Source of the DNA: Shewanella livingstonensis
GTDB taxonomy: Bacteria; Pseudomonadota; Gammaproteobacteria; Enterobacterales; Shewanellaceae
Length of the DNA stretch: 64,000 nt
NCBI RefSeq assembly: GCF_003855395.1
Contig: NZ_CP034015.1
Location: forward strand, 4,775,880 to 4,839,879
Reading direction: 5' to 3'
The first letter of the stretch is position 1; each line of letters opens with the position of its first letter. The position numbers and the translations under genes are program-made. Of the stretch, positions 26,903 to 37,056 are shown piece after piece. Below the pieces are notes generated by a model. That model did no database searches. It saw only the letters and a list, made by a program, of their open reading frames with translations, and was not told the origin of the DNA.

Positions 26903-28357
26903 TTACTCGAGTAAGCACTTTGCCTGTTGCAAGGTCACTAATTCATCTTCACTTGGGTTAAGCGCAATGACACTGTCGATTTGCATGGCTAATGATTGCC
27001 ACAAGGGTTCAATAACATGCAAGTGATCGTCATTGGCATGTGTTCTTGCCAGTGTGAGTAAATACGCCGCTTGCACTACATCAATGTGGCCTAGAATACC
27101 GTCGGCTAACGCCACACTTAACTCAATCATTGCGTTAACATTGCGGCCATACTTAATCGCTTGGTGTAAATAGTGCTCGGCTTTAGTGCGCTGTTGTTGG
27201 CTGGCATTGTCGTCATGTAAAATAGCACTGCCGCAATGCAACATAGCATCTACCTGACCTTGCTCGGCGGCTTCGTTCATCCATTGCTGACTTGCTAGCA
27301 AGTCTATCTGGCAGCCCAAACCTTCAGCCAGTGTGAGGGCTAAATGATATTGTGCATTGGGATAACCAGCTTGCGCGGCTTTATTAATCCATAAAAATGC
27401 TTGCTCAAACTGTTGGTGTTGATAAAACAACACTCCAAGATTAGACATTGCCTCGGCATTTTCCGCGTTGGCGGCAAGGGTCAATAAGCGTTCGGCTTGT
27501 GTTAAGTCAACGGTAAATTGATGACTGCCAACAAGGTAAAAAAAGCCCAGTAATGCTTGCGCCTCAACAATACTTTTCTCAGCAGCCTGGGCAATAAGTT
27601 GCTCACCTTCCATTAGATTTGGAATACTACAATAACCGTGCAGTAAACTCACACCATGTTCAAATAGGGCCGCTTGATGCTGAGTTGATGCTAAAGCAAA
27701 CCAATAACCCGCTTGTGCAAATGCATCCGCAGCAGAGTGGCGCACAGATGTTGTCGTGCTAGAATCCAGCTCAGTAACCTGCAAACTCGCAAGTGATACC
27801 TGGGCTAAAGCCTGCTCTTGTTCTTGCAACATTAAGCCTTTAGCTTTTAATGACATACCAACTAAATACTGCGCTTGCGCGTCGTTATCCATCACGGCGC
27901 GATAACATAAATCGCGTCCGGCAAATGAATCAAAAGCTTCAAATTGATACGCAGGTGCTGATTGCTGCTGCACTAGTGGATACAGCTTGTTAATCAACTG
28001 CAAAATATGCTCAATCGATTTTTCAGCAATAGTGACCAGTTGTGCTTGAGTTAAATGATATTTTTCAGGATGTGCGCCACGATTACCGTCACTACGCAGG
28101 CGATGTAATGTGCGTACTGCGGGCGGATCAATTAATCGAGCTTGATGTAATTGTTCAATACGGTCGTATAAATTGGGGCTAGTGAATCTAAGCCCATGAG
28201 GCGTGGCTAATTGACTGGTGAGCTTATGGGTAAAACTGCGAATATACACCAGCGCTTGGGTAGGAATATCTCGGACATAGCTTTTGGCTAAACGATAATC
28301 GTCGCTTAACTCAGCAGAGAAACCATCAATAAACTCAATATCATTTAACAATGGCAT
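26903..28357 (-). CDS. Sel1-repeat protein with N-terminal DUF4145-like domain
   Basis: 484 codons from the ATG at 28357, which has AAAGGAG just before it; an upstream in-frame extension would run into the YciC-like gene. Residues 10-125 look like a DUF4145 helical domain (SYVRDIPTQALVYIRSFTHKL, RLRSDGNRGAHP). Residues about 160-450 contain Sel1-like TPR repeats (AEAMSNLGVLFYQHQQFEQAFLWINKAAQAGYPNAQYHLALTLAEG). Sel1 proteins are protein-protein scaffolds; DUF4145 also occurs in restriction-enzyme subunits and stand-alone proteins. Located 25 bases after the YciC-like gene on the same strand. Function unknown. Confidence 0.75.
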   Translation of the reverse strand: MPLLNDIEFIDGFSAELSDDYRLAKSYVRDIPTQALVYIRSFTHKLTSQLATPHGLRFTSPNLYDRIEQLHQARLIDPPAVRTLHRLRSDGNRGAHPEKYHLTQAQLVTIAEKSIEHILQLINKLYPLVQQQSAPAYQFEAFDSFAGRDLCYRAVMDNDAQAQYLVGMSLKAKGLMLQEQEQALAQVSLASLQVTELDSSTTTSVRHSAADAFAQAGYWFALASTQHQAALFEHGVSLLHGYCSIPNLMEGEQLIAQAAEKSIVEAQALLGFFYLVGSHQFTVDLTQAERLLTLAANAENAEAMSNLGVLFYQHQQFEQAFLWINKAAQAGYPNAQYHLALTLAEGLGCQIDLLASQQWMNEAAEQGQVDAMLHCGSAILHDDNASQQQRTKAEHYLHQAIKYGRNVNAMIELSVALADGILGHIDVVQAAYLLTLARTHANDDHLHVIEPLWQSLAMQIDSVIALNPSEDELVTLQQAKCLLE

Positions 28358-28382
28358 CTCCTTTTGAGTGTCTACAACGTAT

Positions 28383-29105
28383 TTATGCCTCTGTTTTATC
28401 TGCATCCGGTGTTTTACGATTAACCATATACAATCTAAACAGGGCGATATTAACAAACAAACCTAGGAACGAGAAAGTCGCTTCTACAACCAGTTGTAAC
28501 GGAAAGCCAACTTGCATTGCCACTTGAGAAAACATGCCCGCCAATAAAGACAATGGCACGTATAACATTAATACCGCAATAGTTTTAATTGTTATTGGGC
28601 CACTAAATTTAAAGCTACTCTTAATCGCTTCAAACGGTGTTAAACGCTCAACCACTACCATAAAGTTTACGTAAGCTAGGCGAGAAAACAGGTATAAGCT
28701 AACTAATAGCCCAATTAACCATAATGGCCCAAACGCAGCAAAAATCATTACTGGCCCTAAAATAGCTAAACCAGAAAATACCCCAGCCAATAATAATGGC
28801 GGTACAAACGGTAAACTAGCCTTTAATATTTGTGCCGGCGCAAGATCGTGACCTTGGGAGCGCAGCTCTAAATATAAGGTTAATGCGGCAATTAAAAATG
28901 AAAAAACCAACAATAGCACCATCATTGCTGCTGCATGGACTGCACCAAATTGTGGGTTTTCAGCATCAGCCTGCAACATTTCATTACCTAGCCAAAGTTG
29001 AATAGCGACTTGGATTAACAGTAATGGCAGAGTCAGTACGGCAAGCTGACGGATGTGGTTTCGAAAAAAGTTAAATGCTTCAGTCAAAATTGCAAACAAT
29101 GACAT
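28383..29105 (-). CDS. YciC-like inner-membrane protein (UPF0259)
   Basis: 240 codons, about six hydrophobic segments. The start SLFAILTEAFNFFRNHIRQLAVLTLPLLLIQVAI matches the UPF0259/YciC pattern. The family is an integral membrane group; E. coli YciC has been linked to envelope integrity, which I mention from memory. It is upstream of the Sel1-repeat gene and likely in the same transcript. No start problem: the ATG at 29105 has no competing codon. Confidence 0.75.
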   Translation of the reverse strand: MSLFAILTEAFNFFRNHIRQLAVLTLPLLLIQVAIQLWLGNEMLQADAENPQFGAVHAAAMMVLLLVFSFLIAALTLYLELRSQGHDLAPAQILKASLPFVPPLLLAGVFSGLAILGPVMIFAAFGPLWLIGLLVSLYLFSRLAYVNFMVVVERLTPFEAIKSSFKFSGPITIKTIAVLMLYVPLSLLAGMFSQVAMQVGFPLQLVVEATFSFLGLFVNIALFRLYMVNRKTPDADKTEA

Positions 29106-29275
29106 GTGGGTTCCAGTAATCTATTAACAACAAATATTGCGCTTAGGATACCCAAAAAAAATGCATTTTGCACAAGTCTAATGAGCAAAAGTCGCGATCA
29201 TCTGTCGCATTTATGTAAATCAGGGTAAAATGATGCCTAAGTTTAGACATTGAGCCACATTAAAGGACACTCATT

Positions 29276-29821
29276 ATGAAATTAGCATCCGCATTACCGG
29301 TACTGTTTACCGTCTTCGCATTCTCAGCACCAGCATCTGCGGGCTGGTTAGACAACGTGGCTGAAATAACTAAAAAACCAGCAACAGAACAAGCCAAAAC
29401 CATTGCACAAGCTGAAACAACAGAGCAATCAAGTGCTTTAGTGGGTGACGTTATGTCTCAACTTGGACTAACTCAAACCCAAGCACAAGGCGGCTTAGGC
29501 TCACTACTTAGTTTGGCTCAAACTAATTTAGGTGAAAATGATTTCAGTCAATTAAGCGACAGCATCCCTAATGCAGACGGTCTATTAGCTGCAGTACCTG
29601 CGTTAACATCAGACAATGGTATGTCAGGATTATTATCACAAGCAGGTAATTTAGGTTCAGCGTTACAAGGTAGTGCTATGGTATATGATGCTTTTGAAGC
29701 GCTAGGTATTTCAAAGGAATATATTGCTCCTATGGTGGATATCGCTAAAAACTATCTGCAACAAAGTGGTGGTGAGGGCACGGTTGATTTATTAATGAAG
29801 GGCCTAGGCTCTGTCTTATAG
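29276..29821 (+). CDS. DUF2780-domain exported protein (VcgC/VcgE-like)
   Basis: 181 codons. A signal peptide (LPVLFTVFAFSAPASAG) precedes a Gly/Leu/Gln-rich helical domain with LGLTQTQAQGGLGSLLSLAQ and FSQLSDSIPNADGLLAAVP, the characteristic DUF2780 pattern. AAGGA lies a few bases before the ATG. Function unknown. It is followed by a strong hairpin, so it is probably a single-gene transcript. Confidence 0.82.
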   Translation: MKLASALPVLFTVFAFSAPASAGWLDNVAEITKKPATEQAKTIAQAETTEQSSALVGDVMSQLGLTQTQAQGGLGSLLSLAQTNLGENDFSQLSDSIPNADGLLAAVPALTSDNGMSGLLSQAGNLGSALQGSAMVYDAFEALGISKEYIAPMVDIAKNYLQQSGGEGTVDLLMKGLGSVL

Positions 29822-29877
29822 TCATCTTTAAGCATCTAGCGGCTTAACAGCAGTAGAGCTTGCGTTAACATTATTTA

Positions 29878-29900
29878 ATCCCAAGCTATTCGCTTGGGAT
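29878..29900 (+). terminator. Terminator after the DUF2780 gene
   Basis: ATCCCAAGC, loop TATTC, GCTTGGGAT, then TAGCATTTTT. Confidence 0.75.
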
Positions 29901-29950
29901 TAGCATTTTTGCTAGCATAAAAATGAATAGTAACATTGGAAAAAATAATT

Positions 29951-30400
29951 ATGATCGCCAAATTAAAGCAGTTTCTCCAATCGCATACTCAAGAAAGTAG
30001 CCCTGAAGATAAACAAAAAAATCTTAATCTTGCGGCAGCAACCCTGTTACAAGAAGTGGTATATGCCGACGAAAACTTAGCGGCTGCTGAAGTGGCTTTA
30101 CTGCCCGAAATGCTCATTAATACTTTAGGCATTAGCTCAGAAGAAGCCACAACCCTAATAGAAGAAGCAAAGCAAAGCCGTAAAGATGCTACATCATTAT
30201 TTGAATTTACAGCCGAAATTAATGCCCAATTTAGTATTGATGATAAACAAAAACTACTACTATCAATGTGGCAATTAGCCTATGCCGACGGTGAATTGTC
30301 ACAATATGAAGACCAAATTATTCGTCGCACCGCCGATTTATTGCACTTAAAGCACAGTGAGCTAATCCAAATGCGCAATATCGCTATGGAAACTCGCTAA
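29951..30400 (+). CDS. TerB-like protein (tellurite-resistance TerB/DjlA N-terminal fold)
   Basis: 149 codons from the ATG at 29951. The helical TerB pattern occurs twice: ATLLQEVVYADENLAAAEVALL and MWQLAYADGELSQYEDQIIRRTADLL, with the YADG and E motif typical of metal-binding TerB domains. The family is linked to tellurite or phage response in ter operons, but lone TerB-like proteins are common and their role is unknown. An in-frame TTG at 29936 exists but is less likely. Confidence 0.82.
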   Translation: MIAKLKQFLQSHTQESSPEDKQKNLNLAAATLLQEVVYADENLAAAEVALLPEMLINTLGISSEEATTLIEEAKQSRKDATSLFEFTAEINAQFSIDDKQKLLLSMWQLAYADGELSQYEDQIIRRTADLLHLKHSELIQMRNIAMETR

Positions 30401-30428
30401 GTAATAGCCAATTAACCTTGGCTATTAC
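30401..30428. terminator. Hairpin at the convergent ends of the TerB-like and YjeH-like genes
   Basis: GTAATAGCCA and TGGCTATTAC pair over an 8-base loop. The stem and loop overlap the stop codon of the leftward gene at 30412. There is no T-run, so termination strength is uncertain. Confidence 0.5.
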
Positions 30429-31695
30429 TCAATAAATATTTACGGGTAAGATGGGCTTTTTGCCACCACATAAAAGGTGCGATAACCAACACCAAGACCA
30501 TGGCGTAGATCATATTGCTGCCCAGTGCGATGCCCAAACCAACACAAAACAAACAACCTGCAATCACTAACGGTAGATATCGCTTGCTGAGTAACTTAAC
30601 CGCAGACAACATTGCCAATAAGTAAATAATCACAAATACGCCATTGCTCCATGCAATTAAGTCTTCCAATTCTTGGGTGCTGTAAAAGGTGATGACAATT
30701 ACCACCGCCATGGCACCTAAAATGGCAAACAAGGCTCTAAAGGGTACACCGTGAGGGTTTAACTTATCGAAATAGCGCGGCAAAATACCTTCTTTACTGA
30801 AACTCCACAATAAACGTGCGGCGCTAGCAGCATAAACATTCACTGTAGCTAACCCGCTGGCTATGCCTAATACACCAATAATATACGCGCCATATCCGCT
30901 TAAAAAGGTGTTTGATAATAAATAGTCAAATGCCGATATCATTGCTAAACCATCGCCTTCGGTTGGTACCATGAGCAGCAAAAAAGTGCAGGCTAAATAG
31001 ATAATTCCCACCAATACCGTGCCCATCATCATTGCTGGCAACAAATCTTTTTTGGGTTCACGAAAGTCACTAGCAAGATGGGTCATGGCTTCAATACCTA
31101 AAAAGCTCCAAAAACCAATACCCATGGCTAACATCACTCCACTAAATTGAGGATGACTGCTATGAGCAAAATTTTCTAGCTGATCGACATTTAAGCCACT
31201 GGCACCAAATAGTATCGCCACTACTGCCACAATCAGCAAGGTGAGTGCAAATTGTAATTTTGCCGATACCTGAATGCCTTTAACATTGAGCAATAAGAGC
31301 ACTGCAACAATCAATAATTCTGCAATTAATTGGCCTAGCCCAGATATCGACACCAGCGCATCTAGAAATTGAAAGGTCATTAAGATGGCAGCGGGGGCAC
31401 CAATTGGGATCACTAATAAAAAGATTAATCCAATAGTTCGCCCTGCGGTGGCTCCAAATGCTTTTTCAATAAAGTAAGCTGGGCCAGCTGCATGAGGAAA
31501 ACGACTCGCTAACAGACCAAACACTAATGCGACAGGAATAATCGCAACTGTTAATAATAACCATGCTAACAGCGAGGCTGAGCCTGCTACTTCAATGGTC
31601 ATTTGCGGTAAAATAAATACCCCGGTGCCTAGCAAAGTGGTGGCCATTAAGCCTGCACCTTGCCAACGCCCTATTGTTGCGGTCATTTGATTCAT
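30412..31695 (-). CDS. APC-family amino acid transporter (YjeH-like)
   Basis: 427 codons, about 12 membrane helices. The N terminus RWQGAGLMATTLLGTGVFILPQMT and the motif FWSFLGIEAMTHLASDFREPKKDL fit the YjeH branch of the APC superfamily, whose E. coli member exports methionine and branched-chain amino acids. It is divergent from an Lrp/AsnC-type regulator 172 bases away, a pairing that fits amino-acid-responsive control. Substrate assignment is inferred from the family. Confidence 0.85.
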   Translation of the reverse strand: MNQMTATIGRWQGAGLMATTLLGTGVFILPQMTIEVAGSASLLAWLLLTVAIIPVALVFGLLASRFPHAAGPAYFIEKAFGATAGRTIGLIFLLVIPIGAPAAILMTFQFLDALVSISGLGQLIAELLIVAVLLLLNVKGIQVSAKLQFALTLLIVAVVAILFGASGLNVDQLENFAHSSHPQFSGVMLAMGIGFWSFLGIEAMTHLASDFREPKKDLLPAMMMGTVLVGIIYLACTFLLLMVPTEGDGLAMISAFDYLLSNTFLSGYGAYIIGVLGIASGLATVNVYAASAARLLWSFSKEGILPRYFDKLNPHGVPFRALFAILGAMAVVIVITFYSTQELEDLIAWSNGVFVIIYLLAMLSAVKLLSKRYLPLVIAGCLFCVGLGIALGSNMIYAMVLVLVIAPFMWWQKAHLTRKYLLSNSQG

Positions 31696-31867
31696 TATCT
31701 TATTCTTGCTGTGATATATTGCGATATTATAAAGCCAAACAGTAAAACATTCTGCGGGTTAATGAGCTCAAGTTGCTTAGCTAAACCGACAATATGACGG
31801 ATAAGTAGCAACTAACCGTCATAATGACCGAATGTAGCTGGGGCTCTCAATTTTCGGGATATAAATC

Positions 31868-32296
31868 ATGGATAAATTTGATAACGCGATTATAAACGAA
31901 TTACGCCACAATGCTCGACAGAGTATTTCGTTTATTGCCGAGCAAGTGAATTTGTCGCGTAGCGCAGTGACCGAACGGATTAAGAAGCTGGAGCAAACGG
32001 GAGTGATTCGCGGTTATCAAGTTCTGTTAAGTGAATCGCAAAAACAAGGTGTGTCGGCATACTTTGAAATTCAACATCGCTGTGCCCGTTGCGCTGAAGT
32101 TATCCATATTTTTACCACCATACCAGAAGTGATTACTTGCCAAGGCATTACTGGAGATATGGATTTGCTGGTCTATGTGCATGCTAATTCGATGCAGCGA
32201 TTGCATGAAATCCGTGAATTTATTGATGCCCAAGCTGACATCGTCAAAATTAAAACTCATGTGGTTTTGAGCGAATGGATTAATAATCAGGCATAA
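31868..32296 (+). CDS. Lrp/AsnC-family regulator
   Basis: 142 codons. N-terminal helix-turn-helix (IINELRHNARQSISFIAEQVNLSRSAVTERIKKLEQTGVIRGY) and a RAM ligand-binding domain. The RAM domain carries two extra Cys (HRCARCAEV). It is divergent from the YjeH-like exporter and probably controls it in response to an amino acid, as in other Lrp-exporter pairs. Confidence 0.9.
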   Translation: MDKFDNAIINELRHNARQSISFIAEQVNLSRSAVTERIKKLEQTGVIRGYQVLLSESQKQGVSAYFEIQHRCARCAEVIHIFTTIPEVITCQGITGDMDLLVYVHANSMQRLHEIREFIDAQADIVKIKTHVVLSEWINNQA

Positions 32297-32299
32297 AAA

Positions 32300-32317
32300 A
32301 GCTCTGCATACAGAGCT
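32300..32317 (-). terminator. Terminator of the HDOD gene
   Basis: AGCTCTG, loop of four bases, CAGAGCT; read leftward it is followed by TTTTTT. It lies in the convergent gap with the Lrp gene. Confidence 0.75.
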
Positions 32318-32354
32318 CTATGGTTAATAGTGGAAATAAGCTAATTACTTATCT

Positions 32355-33182
32355 CTAAGCTAGTTGCTTACCTATCTCTAAGCCTTTTCCACGCAATTCA
32401 ACAAACTTGTCGGCTAACCCATCCATCTTGATAATACCAGCTTCATTATTGGCTTTTCTGGCTAACCAAGCGGTAAGAGACTCTTCATCGCGATCATCAT
32501 CCCAATGATGAAAAACTTGATGCGATAAATAAATTACTGAGGCAAGTTTAGACGCTGGTTTTGCCGCTAACGGAGCTCGTTGATATTGAATCCCTTGTAC
32601 CAATGATGGGGTAAATTTCCAGGTTTTAGCCAATAGCGCCCCAACCGATGGAGAATCGAAACTGAGTAACTCGGTTTCAAGTTGTTGCTTATCGCCACCG
32701 TCTTGTACTGCCAATCGAATTTTGGATGCCACTAGTGGCTCAACTACGGCAATCAATAAATCGCCAATATTATGTAAAATTGCACAAGTAAACGCCTCAT
32801 CTGGCGGCACACCGCAGCGCTTAGCCATTTCTTGTGCGTACAATGCTACCTCAAATGTCTCGCCCCAAAACTCTGCTAAATCAACGCCATCAACATTAGG
32901 AATCGCACCAATAACCGCGGAGGCAATCACTAAGGTTCGTAAAGTCTGTATTCCTAAACGGATCACCGCTTCATCTATGCTGCCCACTTCGCGGCTTCGA
33001 CCAAAATGAGCAGAGTTAGCCAGTCTTAATACTCTGGCACTAATTAATGGGTCTTGAGCTACTTTAGCTGAGATACTTTTTACTGTGCTATTGTCATTAT
33101 TTACCGCATCTAATAGCTCACTTACCGCTTTAGGTAAACGCGGTAACTCATCGACTCTTTTTAATAAGGCAGCTGACTCCAT
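32355..33182 (-). CDS. HDOD-domain protein
   Basis: 275 codons. HDOD pattern: LPRLPKAVSELLDAV, ISARVLRLANSAHFG, IDEAVIRLGIQTLRTLVIAS and CAILHNIGDLLIA. HDOD proteins are HD-GYP-like but lack full phosphodiesterase residues and act in signalling and chemotaxis regulation. No extra output domain is present. Monocistronic on the reverse strand. Confidence 0.88.
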   Translation of the reverse strand: MESAALLKRVDELPRLPKAVSELLDAVNNDNSTVKSISAKVAQDPLISARVLRLANSAHFGRSREVGSIDEAVIRLGIQTLRTLVIASAVIGAIPNVDGVDLAEFWGETFEVALYAQEMAKRCGVPPDEAFTCAILHNIGDLLIAVVEPLVASKIRLAVQDGGDKQQLETELLSFDSPSVGALLAKTWKFTPSLVQGIQYQRAPLAAKPASKLASVIYLSHQVFHHWDDDRDEESLTAWLARKANNEAGIIKMDGLADKFVELRGKGLEIGKQLA

Positions 33183-33405
33183 ATTCCAAGGGTCCTTGTT
33201 GTTATTGTTTTTAATACTTTATATAAATCATATTAATAACTTTAGCACAACAAAAATAAAACAAGGTCGAATATACCTGATATGTAATGCTAGCTTTAGG
33301 CACTTATTTTGTAGATTTTAAATAAAAATCTGCGCTAAATCTTAGATATAACGCTAACTTGGCGTTACACTAATATTCGTTTATTTATTTGTAATATGAG
33401 CCAAT

Positions 33406-35145
33406 ATGCAACAACAGACCAGCGCCGATATGAATTTATTATGGGGTCAATTGATCTTGGAGGAGCTTGCACGCTTAGGCGTTAAGCATGTCTGTATGGC
33501 GCCAGGTTCTCGCTCAACTCCGCTGACATTGGCCGCTGCTAGTCAAACCCAACTGACACGGCATATTCATTTTGACGAACGTGGGTTAGGGTTTATGGCC
33601 CTGGGACTGGCAAAAGCCAGCAATGCACCCGTCGCCATCATTACCACCTCAGGCACCGCCGTAGCCAATCTTTATCCGGCCATTGTTGAGGCGTGGTTAA
33701 CCCATGTTCCACTGATTATTTTATCTGGTGACAGACCACCAGAGCTGATTGATTGTGGCGCGAATCAAGCAATTATTCAGCCTGCTATTTTTGCTCAATA
33801 TGCTAAGCAAGTTAACTTACCCACGCCTGACCTTGGATATCCGGCTAATGCATTGTTGAGTACTATCGATCATGCGGTAGCGAATCAACATCAGCCGGTA
33901 CACATAAACTGCATGTACCGTGAGCCGCTTTATCCCACAGAATTAGTGACATTAACCCATGTAAAGAAAATGGCCAGTGTGACAACATCAACCTATCTTG
34001 CGCCATTAAACCAGTGGTTTGAAAACTCTAAGCCACTGACACGCTATGCTAACCTAACGAGTGCTGAGTTACCGACAACAGACACCTTAATGCGCTTTGT
34101 TCATGGTAAAGGCGTGATTGTGGTTGGCACCTTAGCGCCTGAAGATAATCCACAGCAAATCGTCGCGTTAGCACAAAAACTAGGCTGGCCAGTATTAGTT
34201 GATGCACAATCACAGCTGCGTCAGCATCCAGGTGTAATCGGCCACGTTGACCAGTTATTATTAAACCCGAAAGCCAATAAACAACTCGAACAAGCTGAGC
34301 GAATACTCGTATTTGGTGGTCGTTTCATTTCAAAACGATTACTTCAATATATTGCCCAACAATCTTGGCATAGCTACTGGCATGTAGTTAAACACGGGGA
34401 TCGCTTAGACCCTACTCATCAATCCAAAGATTTTTTCCAAGCCAGTGTTCAAGCGGTATGCCAATTACCTTGGCCGCGATCATCACAAGCCAACTGGGCA
34501 TTACATTTATTACCGATAAATGAGTCACTAGAGTCATTGTTTAAACAACAAATTGACAATACGACATTTGGTGAAGCGCAGGTCGTACGAGCTATAGCGT
34601 TAGCACAAACTGATCAACATATACTGTTTATTGGTAATAGTTTACCTATAAGGCTTTACGATATGTATGCGCCAATTGCGACTAACACTCCGGCAATTTA
34701 TACCAACCGTGGCGCGTCGGGCATTGATGGATTAATTGCTACCGCTTGTGGTGTTGCCGCAGATAAAAATGCATCTACAACTCTAGTGATGGGCGACTTA
34801 TCTTGCTTGCATGATTTCAATTCATTAGCGCTGTTGAAGCAAATGACTCAACCATTTGTGTTGGTGATACTCAATAATGATGGTGGTAACATTTTTAATT
34901 TGTTGCCTGTACCTAATGAAAGCCTGCGCAATGATTTTTATCGCTTAAGCCACGGTTTAGAGTTTGGCTATGGCGCCGCTATGTTTGGTTTGGCCTATCG
35001 ACAAGCAGATGACATTGAGTCGTTTAATCAGGCTTATCAAGAAGCCTTTGAATTTAAGTGTGCCTCCGTGATTGAAGTGAATGTCAGCCCAACTCAAGCT
35101 AGCGATCAAATAACCCAAATCAGCCAATGGGTGAAACAACACTAA
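33406..35145 (+). CDS. menD: 2-succinyl-5-enolpyruvyl-6-hydroxy-3-cyclohexene-1-carboxylate synthase
   Basis: 579 codons, within the usual MenD length range. Thiamine-diphosphate enzyme fold: N-terminal pyrimidine-binding part ([47 protein letters not shown]) and C-terminal diphosphate part ([42 protein letters not shown]). It joins isochorismate and 2-oxoglutarate in menaquinone synthesis. First gene of menD-menH-menC-menE, with tight coupling to menH (TAATG). Confidence 0.95.
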   Translation: MQQQTSADMNLLWGQLILEELARLGVKHVCMAPGSRSTPLTLAAASQTQLTRHIHFDERGLGFMALGLAKASNAPVAIITTSGTAVANLYPAIVEAWLTHVPLIILSGDRPPELIDCGANQAIIQPAIFAQYAKQVNLPTPDLGYPANALLSTIDHAVANQHQPVHINCMYREPLYPTELVTLTHVKKMASVTTSTYLAPLNQWFENSKPLTRYANLTSAELPTTDTLMRFVHGKGVIVVGTLAPEDNPQQIVALAQKLGWPVLVDAQSQLRQHPGVIGHVDQLLLNPKANKQLEQAERILVFGGRFISKRLLQYIAQQSWHSYWHVVKHGDRLDPTHQSKDFFQASVQAVCQLPWPRSSQANWALHLLPINESLESLFKQQIDNTTFGEAQVVRAIALAQTDQHILFIGNSLPIRLYDMYAPIATNTPAIYTNRGASGIDGLIATACGVAADKNASTTLVMGDLSCLHDFNSLALLKQMTQPFVLVILNNDGGNIFNLLPVPNESLRNDFYRLSHGLEFGYGAAMFGLAYRQADDIESFNQAYQEAFEFKCASVIEVNVSPTQASDQITQISQWVKQH

Positions 35146-35957
35146 TGGTAATAATCCGTCGTTTTGGCCAACCACAATTACCAGCATTATTAATGCTACA
35201 TGGTTTTTTGGGCAGCAAAGACGACTGGTCTATTTTAATGCCACGCTTAAGCCAGTATTTCCATTGTATTTGCATTGATTTACCGGGCCATGGCGCTAAT
35301 GAAGACACCCTAGATTCACCAGGATTACACCAGACAGCAGAGCTTATTGTCAGTAAAGTGCATAGTATGGGCTATATGCAGTTTCATTTACTGGGTTACT
35401 CATTAGGCGGGCGAATAGCGCTGCATATTGCAGACAGTTATGCTAATTCACTCTTAAGCTTAACTCTCGAATCTGCTCATCCTGGCTTGCAAGACGCTCA
35501 GCAACAAGCTGCGCGAGCCAAAAGCGATAATATCTGGGCGAAAAAACTCCAGCATTTACCCATAGCGAACTTTCTCGCTCTTTGGTATCAACAAGCAGTT
35601 TTTAACGACTTAAACAAAACTCAAAAGCAGCAACTCATTGCCATACGCCGGTTAAACCATCCACACCGTTTAGCTAATTGTTACGCAGCAACCTCATTGA
35701 GCTTGCAACAAGACTGTCGCACTGTACTTGAGCAGCTAGACTGTCCATGCCATTTTATTTACGGTGTTAATGATAACAAGTTTGCTCAAGTGGCTATAGA
35801 GTGGCAGACGACACTGGCAGATTCTGGGTTAGCTACTTTACAGTTACATCCATTGCATGCCGCGGGACATAATATTCACAGTCTGCATCCTCAATTGTTT
35901 ACCGATACTTTACTTAAGTTATTGTGGGTAGATCCGTTAACGAGTTCAGAGGAATAA
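35145..35957 (+). CDS. menH: MenH-type alpha/beta hydrolase (SHCHC synthase)
   Basis: 270 codons from the ATG in TAATG at the menD stop; an in-frame ATG 18 bases earlier is also possible. Alpha/beta-hydrolase signatures: LLMLHGFLGSKDDW, nucleophile Ser in LGYSLGGRIAL, and His in AAGHNIHSLHP. MenH removes pyruvate from SEPHCHC to give SHCHC in menaquinone synthesis. Gene order supports the call. Confidence 0.92.
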   Translation: MVIIRRFGQPQLPALLMLHGFLGSKDDWSILMPRLSQYFHCICIDLPGHGANEDTLDSPGLHQTAELIVSKVHSMGYMQFHLLGYSLGGRIALHIADSYANSLLSLTLESAHPGLQDAQQQAARAKSDNIWAKKLQHLPIANFLALWYQQAVFNDLNKTQKQQLIAIRRLNHPHRLANCYAATSLSLQQDCRTVLEQLDCPCHFIYGVNDNKFAQVAIEWQTTLADSGLATLQLHPLHAAGHNIHSLHPQLFTDTLLKLLWVDPLTSSEE

Positions 35958-35959
35958 TA

Positions 35960-37054
35960 ATGTCATCATTTGTCGATGTAACAATAACCAGCTGCACTCT
36001 GTATCGATATCAAATTGAACTGAATCCTAGTTTACCGGTAGGTAAACAACGAATTGATTTTCGTAAAGGTTTGGTACTCGAGATCCAACTCAATAATCAC
36101 CAAACAGCCTGGGCTGAAATAGCGCCACTGTCTGGCTTGGACATTAATAACCAAGAGTTAACCGGGTTTAGCCAAGAATCCCTTGCTGAGGTGCAATCGA
36201 AACTACAGCAAGTATTAGCAGATTTAATAGACAAGCCCTTAGCAATATTACATGACATGGCCAAGCAGATATCGCTGCCATCACTTGCGTTTGCATTAAG
36301 CTTATTGCATGCAAAATTAACCCATAAGTTGCCTATTCGCATTGTAAACCCACAAACTCAATCTGCAGTAGTGCCGTTACTTTATCATGGCATGTCGACC
36401 GAGGTTATTACCCAAAAGCTACTGACTCAGGGCGCAATAAACAGTGTTAAAGTTAAAGTAGCTCAAACTGATATGGTAAGCGAGATTGAATTTATTTATC
36501 AAGTACTGGCCATCGCGCCGCAGGTTACATTACGTTTAGATGCCAATCGCGGTTTTAGCCCTGTGCAAGCTATCGACTTTTTAGCCTGCTTACCCAAACA
36601 CAAAATTGAATACATTGAAGAACCTTGCATAAACCCGAGTGATAACATGCAAATATACCGCCAACTAGCGATTAAATACGCCTTAGATGAATCACTCAAC
36701 TTGTCTCAATTTGATCTCGATATTGCCTTACAACAACCCGGTCTGGGGGCATTAATCATCAAACCTATGTTATTGGGTTCGCTGGAAAAATTACAGAGTA
36801 TGATCAGTCAGGCTCATCTGGAGGGAGTGCGTTGCATATTAAGTTCAAGCTTAGAAGCTGATATGGGCATTGGCGATTTACGCTTGGTAAGCCAAGCCTT
36901 AACACCTGATGAATCACCAGGTCTTGATACCTTAAGCGCCTTTACTCAGCCTATATTGCTCGCAACATCAGGATTATCGCCGCAACTCAATCATCAGGTA
37001 TTACAGCAACTCATCCATAGCGACCAAGCACGTGACTTAACTAAGGTAAATTAA
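35960..37054 (+). CDS. menC: o-Succinylbenzoate synthase
   Basis: 364 codons from the ATG at 35960, preceded by AGAGG. Enolase-superfamily residues are visible: KVKVAQTD with the KxK lysine, metal ligands Asp in RLDANRGF, Glu in YIEEPC, Asp in ALDESLN, and the second lysine in IIKPMLLGS. It dehydrates SHCHC to o-succinylbenzoate. It follows menH after a 2-base gap and precedes menE by two bases. Confidence 0.93.
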   Translation: MSSFVDVTITSCTLYRYQIELNPSLPVGKQRIDFRKGLVLEIQLNNHQTAWAEIAPLSGLDINNQELTGFSQESLAEVQSKLQQVLADLIDKPLAILHDMAKQISLPSLAFALSLLHAKLTHKLPIRIVNPQTQSAVVPLLYHGMSTEVITQKLLTQGAINSVKVKVAQTDMVSEIEFIYQVLAIAPQVTLRLDANRGFSPVQAIDFLACLPKHKIEYIEEPCINPSDNMQIYRQLAIKYALDESLNLSQFDLDIALQQPGLGALIIKPMLLGSLEKLQSMISQAHLEGVRCILSSSLEADMGIGDLRLVSQALTPDESPGLDTLSAFTQPILLATSGLSPQLNHQVLQQLIHSDQARDLTKVN

Positions 37055-37056
37055 TC

